Origin: Anthostomella pinea
Lineage: Eukaryota > Ascomycota > Sordariomycetes > Xylariales > Xylariaceae
DNA length: 64,000 nucleotides
Direction: 5' to 3'
NCBI GenBank assembly: GCA_963556695.1
Contig: CAUWAG010000010.1
Span: forward strand, 5,766,001 to 5,830,000
Shown: piece by piece, positions 33,316-43,885 of the stretch
How positions within the stretch are numbered: the first letter of the stretch is position 1
Layout of the letters: each line of letters starts with the position of its first letter
Notes under the pieces: model-generated
Database searches by the model: none
What the model saw: only the letters and a program-made list of their open reading frames with translations
What the model was told of the DNA's origin: nothing
Position numbers and translations under genes: made by a program

Positions 33316-34987
33316 ATGGCCGACGCACAACTCTTGGCAGAATGGTTTCCCGACTTCGAGCCGAAGGCACCCAAAATGCGGGGAGAGTCGGTTTTCTACA
33401 GGAATCTCGAGGAGCAGCTGGATGTTCGGCGCAACGACCGCACGCTCTTCACGCTTCGTCGCAACGAGCCTGCGCCTAAAAGCATCGATGTCTCAACGCT
33501 CGACTTCTTGGGACTGACTCACAGTGCCCTCCTCCGCCAGCCATTCCTGGACGAGCTGGCAAGCCACCCAGACTTCCACCTCGGCGCAGGCGGTAGCCGG
33601 TTGCTCAACGGCAACAATGCTTATGCAGAACTCGTCGAGCGGGAGATTGCGGATTTCCACGTGGCCGACGAGGCCCTTCTCTTCCACTCTGGATTCGAAG
33701 CCAACGTGGCGCTGATGCTTGCGATCCCTCGCCCTGGCGATGCTATCGTCTTCGACGAGCTGGTCCACGCCAGTATGCATGAAGGGATGCAAGGCAGCGT
33801 GGCCCCGTGTAAGAAGTCCTTCAAGCACAACGACGTCGACAAATTTCGCGAAGTGCTCATGGAGGTTCGGGAGACGCAGACGCTCATCAAGAAAGGACAG
33901 CGTAGTGTGTTCATCGCACTTGAGTCTCTGTACAGCATGGACGGCGACGTCTCCCCCCTGAGGGAGCTCGTTGAAGTCGCCAAGGAAATTTTCCCCGAGG
34001 GCAACGCCCAGTTCTTCGTTGACGAAGCCCACACGACTGGGGTTTTTGGTAAGCAGGGTCGTGGGTACGTAGATGAGCTCGGGCTGCACAACGAGATTGC
34101 CATTAGGATGCATACCTTGTGAGTCTATGCCTAGACTCCTTGGAAATTGGGACTGCTGACTGTGGGGACCGCAGTGGAAAGGCCATGGCTTGTACTGGCG
34201 GTAAGATCCTACCTGAATAGAAATTTAGCCAGCGACAGTAGAGCCGAGCCGCTGACGTCTTGCACAGCTGTTGTACTCTGCAAGTCGTCTGTCCGCGACA
34301 CGTTGATGAACCACGCACGCGCCTTTCTCTACTCGACGGCTCCCTCCTTCCCCATGCTGGCGGCCATCCGCGCAGGTTACAAGCTGCTCAAAAGCGGCCA
34401 AACCCAACCGGTGAGGCTTTCCAGTGGCCCTTATCAAAGACGAGTTGCTAATGACACATGTCTGGCATCAGCTTCAAGATCACATCCAGCAGCTCGTAAA
34501 GCATTTCTTCCGCACCCTGCAGGAAAACCCCGTATGGGATGAGGCGAGCGATGAGGGAATTCTGAGCATTCCCACAATGGAAGATTTCGAGAATAGGCCG
34601 TTCGTCACGCAGGTGTGCCCCATCGTGACGAGACAGCGCTACACGAGGTACTTGTGCTGGCACTTGCAGCTGGCAGGGTACAATTGTTTCCCGATTGATT
34701 ACCCGGTCGTCCCCCGCGGTATGAACCGGCTACGCGTGGTGCTTCACGCGCACAACACTGTGGCCGAGGTCGAGGGTTTCGCAGAGGCGATCTGCGAGTG
34801 GGCTCAGGAGATGCTGAACATTGAGGAGAGAGGCAACAAAGGCGAGCTACCCACCGCAGCCAGACGCGTCATTGCCAGTCAGGCAGAGCTCAAGGCCAAT
34901 GGCCGCGTGAGAGGTGAGGAGAACGGTCACGTGAATGGCTACGAAAACGGTGCTGTCAACGGAAACGGTGTTGTCAACGGACACTAA
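33316..34987 (+). CDS. PLP-dependent alpha-oxoamine synthase (aminotransferase fold I), PKS partner
   Basis: Four exons (33316-34118, 34175-34200, 34268-34410, 34472-34987) give 495 residues. The family (KAPA synthase, KBL, serine palmitoyltransferase, FUM8) condenses an acyl thioester with an amino acid, losing CO2. Visible motifs: LGAGGSRLLNGNNAY; HSGFEANVALM; DEAHTTGVFGKQGRG with Asp236 and His239; and HTFGKAMACTGA with the PLP Schiff-base Lys270. The junctions TT|T and G|CT restore TFGKA and TGA exactly. It is a single-domain enzyme like BioF/KBL, not the fused two-domain form of FUM8. A 35-residue Asn/Gly-rich tail (NGHVNGYENGAVNGNGVVNG) ends it. Divergent from the PKS, it most likely offloads the ACP-bound chain as an amino-ketone. 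The amino acid used is unknown. Membership of the family is certain; the pathway role is inferred from context. Confidence 0.92.
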
Positions 34988-35727
34988 TCTTAAGGTTCCG
35001 TTCCCGATCCCCTTATCTAGAGTTTCTTCCGATACAAAATTGGTGACCCATTTCTTCCGAAGCTTCTCGAATGTGGTTGGTCCGTTGTTTCGAGGGTTGA
35101 AAAGAGCGGGGCGATCGAATAAGTGAGCTCTTGGCTTAGTCAGCTGCCAGTTGTCTCCAGCAGTTCTTCAAGCAGCTTCGACAACTGGTCGTCCTTCAAG
35201 GCTAAATAAACCTTAGGTCCGCTACGGGGAAGAAATGATACGATGGAGACATAAAATTGAGGAAGGTATTTTCAGAAGTTAACTGTGGCTCGTGAAACAT
35301 CATCACCTAACGGTTCGAAGCAGGCTACAGGTTTATCCCTGAATAAATGTTACATAGCGTCCGAGCGAATACATGACAGGCCTCCAAAACGCCGCAGCCG
35401 GGTTCTTATGATTTTTTAGTCCACACTAACCGTTTCATTTTCACACCCTCCCATATATAAATATGCGAATGCGCTGTGTAAAAAATGGCTTACCAGACCA
35501 CGTATGATGTGGCTAATAAGGAGCGACCTCTGTAAACTAGGCTATCGAGACCCCTTAAGTGTGTTGCTAACAGTGTGCTTGTAGGTATCTTGATGGTCAT
35601 TAAGGTATATTTATTCAGGGATACACCTGTACGGCTGGATACTCCAAGACTCTCTCTATAGGTATGTGTGCTACGAGCTGGTGCTTGTTCGTGAAGACAA
35701 GCACTCTCATCCCGTGTGAGTCCAGTA
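34988..35727. other. Intergenic region between the AOS gene and the pogo element
   Basis: About 0.74 kb. No gene is seen; the AOS 3' flank occupies the left part. It marks the right edge of the recognisable metabolite locus. Confidence 0.4.
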
Positions 35728-35795
35728 CCATCCCCCCCATAGAAGTCGGCCACCCCCACTAGTCGGCCAGCCAAATTGTGGGGTCACCACCAAAA
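35728..35795 (+). repeat. Left terminal inverted repeat of the pogo element
   Basis: The 68 bases start CCATCCCCCCCATAG and end ACCACCAAAA. They are identical to the reverse complement of 37878-37945. Confidence 0.97.
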
Positions 35796-36024
35796 CTCCT
35801 ACATGTTCACTTATACGGGTTCAGCCTGATATTGAAGCTATTCACGATTTATTTAGTGCTTTAGATAGCCCTGATCTTGAGATTTTCTCTAATGCTGAGT
35901 TTACCCCCCCTGGCTTACATGATTAGGGAGCTATCACCCCGTTTTTCCTATCCTAAATGGAGATTTTCAAGGCTCTCCTAAAGCCTCGTTCTGTATGTAC
36001 CGCAGCATTGTATAGTCGCCCAAA

Positions 36025-37733
36025 ATGCCTCCGTATTCGTATACGGAGGATCAGATGGCGAATGCCATCTTAGATATCACGGATGAGGGCCTCTCTGTGC
36101 GAAAAAGCGCTCAAAAATACTGTATTCCGCACCAAACGCTCTCTGATCGACTTGGTGGCAAGCCTACCAGAACTCAAGCCCACACACAACAACAGAGACT
36201 CTCCCCTTCTCAAGAAACGACTATAACAAAGTGGATTTTACTTCAAGAAAAGCTGGGCTTAGCCCCTTCGCACTCCCTGGTTCGTGAGATCATCAAGCAG
36301 GTATTGAAGAAGAACGAAGATGAGGGCCCCCTAGGAGACACCTTCATGACAGCTTGTAAGCGCCGTAACCCCTAGATCAAGACGAAAATCGGCAAAAGGA
36401 TGGAAGCAGCACGCTTCAAGGGGTTCACGCCCAAGTCAGTCAACTGGTTCTTCGAAATTCTCGAAGATTACGGCTGGGTCAAGCCAAAGAACACGTACAA
36501 TGTCGATAAGGGCGGCATCATGTCGGGTTTTAGTAGCTATAACTACCCCTTTAATTCCGGAGAAACTCTAATAAGATTCACAGGCATCGACTCTCTGGTT
36601 CTAGGTAGTTCTGCTACCAAGAAGGCTTTCTTAAAGAGCCCTTAGGGCCGTAGCTGAACCTCCTTTATCGAGACCATCTCAGCAACTAGGAAAATTCTCA
36701 AACCAGGCATTATCTTTAAGGGGAAGGACCTCCAAGCCCAGTGGTTTATAGAGGAGTTCCGAAAGACTGCCGATTGGCATTATATATGCTCAGAAAACGG
36801 CTGGACTTCCAATGACATCGCCTGCAAGTGGCTAGAAGATGTCTTTATACCACAGGCAGACGCAGAACAAGGAGGAGACCAGTCCGAAGCGATCCTTTTG
36901 ATACTGGATGGCCACAAGAGCCACACCTCCGTACGTATACAATTTCTTCTTATTTTACTTGGACTTCCTTTATTTCTTCCTGATTTGATATAGTCTAACG
37001 GGTGCCAATAGGACAAATTCATGACCATGTATTATTTGAACAACATCTTGCTCTGTTTCTTTCCTGCGCATACTAGTCACGGCATGCAACCCCTGGATAA
37101 TGTTCCCTACAATGCCCTGAAGGAATACTACCAGAAATTCCTCTCTGAGCTGAATTCCTTGACGGATGCCTCGCCTGTTGACAAGATCAACTTCATCCGG
37201 TGCTATAACAAGGCCAGAACTGCTGCTTTCACGAAGCAAAACATCCTCTCCGGCTTCAAGGTCACTGGATGTTATCCTATCAGCCGCAGGAAGTGCTTAA
37301 AGCACCCAGAGATACAAGAAGAGAAGAGAAAAACCCCCGAGCCTGATACCCCTGAAAGCTCTGAACCAGGGGACCAATGAACGCCTACTACGAGCCGCTA
37401 GATCATGGATTTCGGGAAAATAAGTCCCCATGGACCAGACTGAAGTACAGGAAGATATCTAACGCGTTCGAGGCTAAGGAGACCGAAGTTGTGATCAAGG
37501 ATACGAAGATCAAGGCTCTGGAGGCTGAATTGGAGCGGCTACGGCCAAAGAAGCGGAAAAAGATCCCCAATCCTAACGGGAAATTCAGAACAGTGACAGA
37601 GATATTGTCTCATGGAGGTACCATTAGCCCTGATACAGGCGCAGAAATACATGAGCCGATAATTGTTGAGTCAGAGGATAAAGAGGAAGATAAGGATGAA
37701 CCCTCTGAAGAGGAGGTTTTGGAGGCCCTATAG
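36025..37733 (+). pseudogene. Broken pogo/Fot transposase
   Basis: From ATG 36025 the frame reads an HTH region (YTEDQMANAILDITDEGLSV, SAQKYCIPHQTLSDRL) and a CENP-B-like region to 36372. In-frame stops follow at 36373 (TAG), 36643 (TAG) and 36652 (TGA) within otherwise continuous homology. DDE core pieces are visible: YNVDKGG (first Asp), LILDGHKSH (second Asp), HGMQPLDN (third Asp). A spliceable intron 36931-37011 (GTACGT...CTAAC...ATAG) rejoins HKSHTS to DKFMTMYY. Further stops at 37377 (TGA) and 37389 (TAG) precede the C-terminal coiled coil (EAELERLRPKKRKKIPNPNG), which is now in another frame. The glutamate normally after the first catalytic Asp is Lys. Several stops fit C-to-T or G-to-A change. 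The copy is non-autonomous. Confidence 0.9.
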
Positions 37734-37877
37734 AGCCTAGGCACACCCGTTCGGGCCGAGCCATTCGGGCGCCCGCACGACTGTACGAGTAAACAACTTC
37801 AGCGCTTTCGAATGATAATATTGCCATATATCTCCGATCTGAATAGCTTCATTCGTGTGTGGGTGAATAAAGGGGCA

Positions 37878-37945
37878 TTTTGGTGGTGACCCCACAATTT
37901 GGCTGGCCGACTAGTGGGGGTGGCCGACTTCTATGGGGGGGATGG
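37878..37945 (-). repeat. Right terminal inverted repeat of the pogo element
   Basis: Mirror copy of 35728-35795 over 68 of 68 bases, followed by the TA duplication at 37946-37947. Confidence 0.97.
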
Positions 37946-37947
37946 TA

Positions 37948-39872
37948 GTACTTGAGGTAGGTATGGTTGAGAAGATGGCGGTAATCCTCCACCAGCTCAA
38001 TATCCTCTCCTAACGTGCGAGCTGGTGTTCGAGATGCTGGGGGTGGTGAGATACGTCGACAGGAACGTAAGGCACGGAATATGTGTGTCTAGAAGACTTG
38101 GACGGCCGTCTAGGTCTTATTGATGATATGTGTTATTCGCAACGACACCCCCCGGGGAGAAAGAAGCAGAAGATCTTGCAAATTTATTTAGATCTTCTGC
38201 TGGGTGGCTTGAAGGAATACCCACTCGATGGCTCAGGCTCCCCTTTCCACGACGCCTGCAGCTGCTTCATCCAGCTCCAACTGGTAGGTGGCTTACTTGA
38301 GCCTGCTCGAGGGAGGTGACGCCAGCGTCAGTCATGGTAGCATCTTGCTGATACGCGATTATTTGGAAGAGGGTTTGGGCTCATGTGACGCCCTTTTGCG
38401 TCCTCTCGAGATTGTTGGTAGGGGCATTCTGGGAGATCATCTTCGTCGCCTCTAATGTAGAAGGCGAGAGCTGATTGATGTTTTCCATTTCGCTCTTGAC
38501 TGTAGTCCAGAAATCTTTCTCGTCCATATTTCGCTCACAGGCCACCCCTTTCCCTCCATTGTGCTGCACATCATTAAATCTCGCCCATTGACCTTGATAT
38601 TTCCTCCACCCTCTCTCCTGTGCAACTCTCGCAACTTTCGCACAGTCGCAGTTGCAAACCTTCACAACTCACTGCATTGCAGACTAGATTGAGGTATCTG
38701 TCGTCCCAGTCCATTAGGGTTAGTATCAGGCCTGTCGTATCCTTCAAAACTTCTCAACTCCCAAGCTGCAAAGGTGCTTGCTGCTGAAAGATAAAAAATG
38801 AACGCGAAAAGCCCTGAGCACCAAAGCGGAACTTGAAAATGAAAGATATAAAGAATTGTAATACCAATTGTAGTCATGCTCGTCCCGACCGGTTGCGGAG
38901 TTATCCGTCTTCAATACAGCGCATTAGATGAGGATCGCGGTCAGCTAGGTTGGAACACGTTGAGGAATCGGGAACAGCGGCAACCATCATCGGTACCATC
39001 AGCCGTACAGCTTGGTTTTCTTGAATCGACCAACCCACGAGTGGTCCGGCTTCGGCTCTGGTTCAGTTTGGCCTTCCACCACCTTGGTTTGTTCTCGGTG
39101 CCGTTGAAGGATGGCACTTCTTGATTTCATGGGAGATTGGTTTGGCTAGGATCATCGTGCCAAAGGACAAAGTCTCGAAGGCGACGTTGGAGGACGCTGA
39201 AGACTTCCACCATCATTTCTACGTTCTCCAATGTCGGTCTACCATCAAACGCTTGGTTATATAGCAACCCGGTGGCAGAGATGTCGAGTCTGGTATATGG
39301 TGATACGGCAGGAAGTCCAGAGCTTTTTCTAGTCTTGCCTTCGCTTCGGCCTCCGGAATGGAAAGATTCAGCGGCCGTATACGTACCGTTTCGTCATTGA
39401 TAAATGAACGGTTCCCCGCCCAATGCCAGAGTCGACCTTGAATCCATCGTCCTTCGGCGGCGTTATGACCGTTGGCGGTTAGCACGGTCTCCCACTCGTC
39501 TGAATTCAGCGCCGCCATTAAGTCAAGCAAGTCGACAAATTCGAATAACTTGCCAAGTTTAGGTCAGTTAAGTCTATGTTACCTTGTTAACATGATAAGG
39601 CTATTTAAGACTTGATTTAAGTGTAAAGATATTAAGTCGTATAGATTTGTTTTCCATAAAAAGTAAGATAAAGTTAAATAAAAAGACTACGCATTTATTA
39701 CTACTTATATTAAACTTTAAAAGGGCCCGTAGCTAACGTTACATAATATTATTTATAAATTAATCTTTTTTTAAATATTCTGTACAACAAACGAAGCTCT
39801 TACCTTTTTATAACGCCCAACCCGGAAGCCTTTCCCGGCAACACTCGGCCTAACACGGAAGCCTACTCCACC
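37948..39872. other. Gene-poor region with one uncertain ORF and an AT-rich block
   Basis: No gene is recognised. A minus-strand ORF at 39530-39219 (103 codons, containing NDETVRIRPLNLSIPEAEAK) looks somewhat protein-like, and a neighbouring frame continues with MMVEVFSVLQRRLRDFV, so it may be a fragment of a decayed gene; I cannot name it. From about 39540 to 39800 the DNA turns strongly AT-rich and TpA-rich, as RIP-affected repeats do. Confidence 0.35.
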
Positions 39873-40769
39873 ATGGACGATCCGGAGCGCATTCCACTCC
39901 GAGGATCCACGGCACTGTCCAAGCCTGTGTATGAGACCAGCTACTGGATGGGTACCCTTTGCCTTTTACTCTCATTTCTGCTGGTGGCTGGCGAGCTCGC
40001 GTTTCAACTATACTTTCTACCGGCAATCACAAAGTCAATCCCCGCGGAATTCGCCGTTACAATTGCCTACATCTTTCCCGCGATCCTAGACAACCTGAAT
40101 GACGCGGCCTGGACATGCATCGAGGTCGACGTGCAAGCATATTTTGACCGCAAGCTCCTTGGAACCGAACTAGGACGACTTCAACGAGATGCGTTGCGAA
40201 AAAGCGATCGTTTTGCGGATGTTTTTCAGATAATCATGACGAAGCTCGTTGTTTTCGTGGCTTCTGTCAGCCACGCCTGTTCCCAAACGATGTCACCTAT
40301 GGGAGGGATTTTTGCTGCCGGCGTATTGATTACCCTCAACCTGGGACTTAAGAGGTACTTGAACCATGTCAAAGCCATAGAAGGGAACTGGGACGAAACC
40401 CTCAAGCGCAATCGTGCTTTGTAAGTTGAAGAGGACGCATGGATACCATCCCACTAACGTCTCCGCAGCGACACATCCGATGCAATCGAATATAACAGAT
40501 CCGAAGGGAACCTGAGACGGTCTACCAATTACAGGACACGCATTGAGCTCTTCTGCTCAACCATTTGGATCGCTGTCACGCTTACGGGTTGTTACCTATT
40601 CCGAAAAGGATTAGGCTACCCTTTACTTGTAAAGTTCTTAAAAGATGCCATTTCACTTAACAAACACATGGGCAAACAGTGGAAAGGGCTGGTTCCAACC
40701 TGGACTCTTCTAAAGGCCGTGCCTGCGAAGGTCACGACATCTGATACGGAGGAAGAGGTTTGGAGATGA
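39873..40769 (+). CDS. Hypothetical multi-pass membrane protein, two exons
   Basis: Exons 39873-40420 and 40469-40769, joined by a GTAAGT...CGCAG intron of 48 bases with a CTAAC branchpoint, give 282 residues. About five hydrophobic segments are visible: MGTLCLLLSFLLVAGELAF, FAVTIAYIFPAIL, KLVVFVASVSHACS, GIFAAGVLITLNLGL and the exon-2 helix STIWIAVTLTGCYLF. Between the second and third lies a charged amphipathic stretch (DRKLLGTELGRLQRDALRKS). I do not recognise the family. The frame is open across both exons with normal codon use, which suggests a real gene although it is surrounded by repeat-derived DNA. ATG 39873 (ACCATGG context) is the first in-frame start. Confidence 0.7.
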
Positions 40770-40947
40770 GATCGCTGCGGAACGTGTAGAGACGGGTAAA
40801 TTGCAGAATTAGCTCATTGTTTAGGTTGAGTCAACGATGTTTCGATCAGGTTGGCTGCGCGGCTCGGGTCTTGATGGGCATCCGCTATCGTGTTTGGTAT
40901 TGGATTATTCTACTTGGCGATGCGGCAGAGAGGTAGTATCCATCAAT

Positions 40948-41017
40948 ATTCTAGCGTGAAGATTCCAGCGTGAGGATTCCAGCGTGAGGATTCCAGCGTG
41001 AGGGTTCCAGCGTGAGG
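40948..41017. repeat. 14-base tandem repeat, five copies
   Basis: The unit ATTCCAGCGTGAGG occurs five times in a row, with one or two changes in the first and last copies. Confidence 0.93.
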
Positions 41018-42646
41018 ATATCTCGGTGCGATCGGCGTGAAGCCTCCTGTGAATATGGGCAGACGTGGCAAACGACCTATCTTCACAGCAGACATATCGG
41101 GTTTCTCTAGTAAGCCAACCATAGTGACCCTTTCAAGCAAGCCCGTCGCGCACAGTGCCTCGCACCGAGCGTGTGGCGGGAACGAGGAGGTGGTGTGCTT
41201 CCCGCCTGTGCCTGAGTTGGCGTGCTGCAGGACTGGGCTGTCTACACACCTGTAGATTGGAGCATCGATAATGCGTAGGGGCAGGCTTACAAGGGTACTT
41301 GCCTTCAGGGGTCGGGGAGCATCCTATATACATGGTTTGGTACTACTCTACCTTGTCTATCTACCCTGTCGTGCATTTGATGAATCACCTGCATGGCCTG
41401 GTGGCCAAATTGTGTCGGTCTTGCCGATCCAATAACCCGGCTTGCGTGGCTCGGATCGCCCCTTTTTTTCATTCGAGATTTGTGAAGCCTTCGAGTCAAC
41501 TGGTGGCTGTACGCTGTCACCTTGGCTAGACGCGAGACTTAGCGAAGGCGGTTCAAGCGATTTCGACGTCGTACTCTCATTTCTCGATGTATCGCCAGTG
41601 TCGTCCACCACCGTGTGGTCTACGGTACATCCCTCTCCACTACGGTTGACATGCTTTTACTGACTGCATCACACCCCGGAGAAAACAGACGTCTTCGTGT
41701 TGACTCAAGTGCAGCATCTCGCTCTCGGCGAGGCCCCTGGCCGTGACTATACAGTGGATGGCGATGTAGGCCGGGCTCCGGACCGCCACTCCACCCGCAC
41801 TGCGCTATATCAATGGAGCATTGATGTCGCTCGTCGACTTGGCGAACTGCTCAGAATGGGCAGAACCTACAAGAAAATGATTTCGGCTGCGTTCGAGAGG
41901 CGTACTCGGAAATGGAAAGGACTTGGCCTGCGAGGAATTGAGAAGCTCCATCGGGAAGAGACGACCGCGCTATTGAGTACGTTAATCTTCATGCGCACTT
42001 TACTTTCCCGCACACACACCGTGCTTGCCATGGTGTAACCAGGTCTCACAGTACAGCCAGCACCGGCGTCCGCTCAGCATGTCACGCTCTGGGATGAAAA
42101 GTCTGTGGCAAGTTCGTGGGATGCGCTTGTGTGAACGTTTCGTTTCTTCATCAGGTTCTCTCGTCTCTCAGGCGCTGCGTCCCAAGGTGGTCTCGACACC
42201 AACTGAGTCTTCGATTTTAGGATAGGGTAGATATGGATTGGAGCATTGTATTCGATAAAATCATCCTTCCGTTGATGGGAATGGCCATTGGTGACGGGAA
42301 GGGTGGTGATGTATATGTGCATGCATACTTGTTCGGCACCGTACTTGCAGACTGTGTCGTGAAATATCAGTTGGTCTCTTTAATTCATACCAACACACTG
42401 TTCAATTTGCAGAATGCCGAAGGCGTGTGCCCTCGTGAGGTATCTGCGCCGGAAAACAGCGTGAGCACTTCCGATCTCGTCCTCGGTTCTTCTTACGTGG
42501 TTTAAGCCTAGTTCAGTCCTGCAAACGGAAGTTATGTATACATGGTGTACTAGCAGCCTGGGAAAAGGTACGTCTATCACTCCACCCTCGCCTCGTAACC
42601 GGAAGGCCGTACCGGCGCAGGCGGCTACCCTTCTAATATGGGACGT

Positions 42647-42767
42647 ATGATGATGATGATGATTGTATTTAACGTGGGGGATCGCTCCTCAGTAGTGCAA
42701 ACCACGCCTCCCAGAGCCTCTGCATCGCAGGGTTGTGGAGGTATCAAGATAATAAGTACAGTCAGAC
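42647..42767 (-). repeat. Dispersed element with (ATC)n tail, copy 1
   Basis: On the minus strand the copy ends in (ATC)n (seen as ATGATGATG at 42647-42661 on plus). About 110 bases are nearly identical to 54673-54786 and clearly related to 56180-56292. Beyond 42767 it has no match to the other copies, so it is 5'-truncated. Confidence 0.85.
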
Positions 42768-43885
42768 GTCATGCGGCGAGGGCAGAAGGGAAGTTGTCAA
42801 TGTCTCGCCTTGGCGCACGCATGAGCACCGCTTCGATCGTAAAAACCAGACCCAGTAGTATGGTCACAAGGGTCTCATGCTAAGTTTTAGTTGCGGCCAG
42901 CAGTCGCCAGTCCTCGTGATCTTGCAGCGTGCCAGGATTTCCAGCACCTTACATCTAAACGTTACGTTGATGAACTATGCCAGAGGGGAGAGCCACGACT
43001 GAGGCTATGGTTCGACCAGCGTCGTCTCTACTCACTGTCCATGACGCATAGCTCGGATCTTGAGATGCTGGATCCGAGTAGGTTAGTGATCTTTCACGAT
43101 GCTACCTCACCCCGTCACTGAAGGAGCCGAGTACGTTGATTTCTGGAGCCCCATAAGCCCACGTTCAACAACTGGGACAAGCAACAGGCTGCTAGCGACA
43201 GCCACGACGAAATTTAGTTGGTTCCCGGTGCCACCAAGTCCTGCTGATGGTGGCTTAGCAGTATTCGACAGAAAATAAAAGGACAAGGACCCCAGCTAGA
43301 AATCTCAATGCTCTATCACCAAACACCGGCAGTCTCATACACGTACAGCCAATTGCAGGTCTTCAATCAAGATCTAACAAGATAGGGATTTTACAATACG
43401 CTGGTATTACCGTCACTGCGCCCAAGGTCCTTCGAGCCAGCGACCATCCAAACGTCCTCGCAACAACGCGTCCGACTTGATGACGATTGCGTCCAGCTCT
43501 ACATTTCCCGTGGGCCCACCTGCTGGCAACCCACACGATAGTTTTATTACGGCTGCCGATTTGTCTCAAGACCAGCTCTACCTCCCTGGCTTGTTCCGCT
43601 TAAGCAGCCCACCGATACCTTACCAAACCTGCAAACATATTACACTAAGTTGAGGAATGCCACTGGCAATCTTCACAGAGGCGTTCTTTCCAAAGTACAA
43701 GTTCATACTATGCTGCATGTGCCACTAGTCGATTCAACCTATAGCGTCGCCAGATCCCACAAGAAATTCGATTGTGATATTTGACCTGGATGAAAGTGCT
43801 GCTTTCATAGCCGTTATCCTATGCTGGTGAATTCTATCGAGGACGCTATCTGTTAGCACGGAGATAGTCCAAGTCCCGGCCTCTC

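Larger units (their letters stand above)
35728..37945 (+). mobile_element. Pogo/Fot-type Tc1-mariner DNA transposon, 2218 bases
   Basis: Perfect 68-base terminal inverted repeats bound the element, flanked on both sides by TA (35726-35727 and 37946-37947), the target duplication of Tc1/mariner elements. Inside is one transposase-like gene on the plus strand with N-terminal helix-turn-helix, CENP-B-type DNA-binding region, DDE core and coiled-coil, lysine-rich tail, typical of fungal pogo/Fot elements. The coding region has several stops, so the copy cannot make its own transposase. Confidence 0.95.
40770..43885. other. Gene-poor region with repeat fragments
   Basis: About 3.1 kb without a supportable gene. 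It contains a 14-base tandem repeat and one copy of the (ATC)n-tailed dispersed element. A plus-strand ORF at 41697-42038 (113 codons, basic, MGRTYKKMISAAFERRTRKW) has no recognised motif. Upstream parts of the DUF3638 relic may extend left of 43886 but are too decayed to trace. Confidence 0.4.

Noticed and set aside
33493..34113. 206-codon minus-strand ORF opposite the AOS gene
   Set aside because: It is a shadow of AOS exon 1, which has conserved PLP-enzyme motifs on the plus strand.
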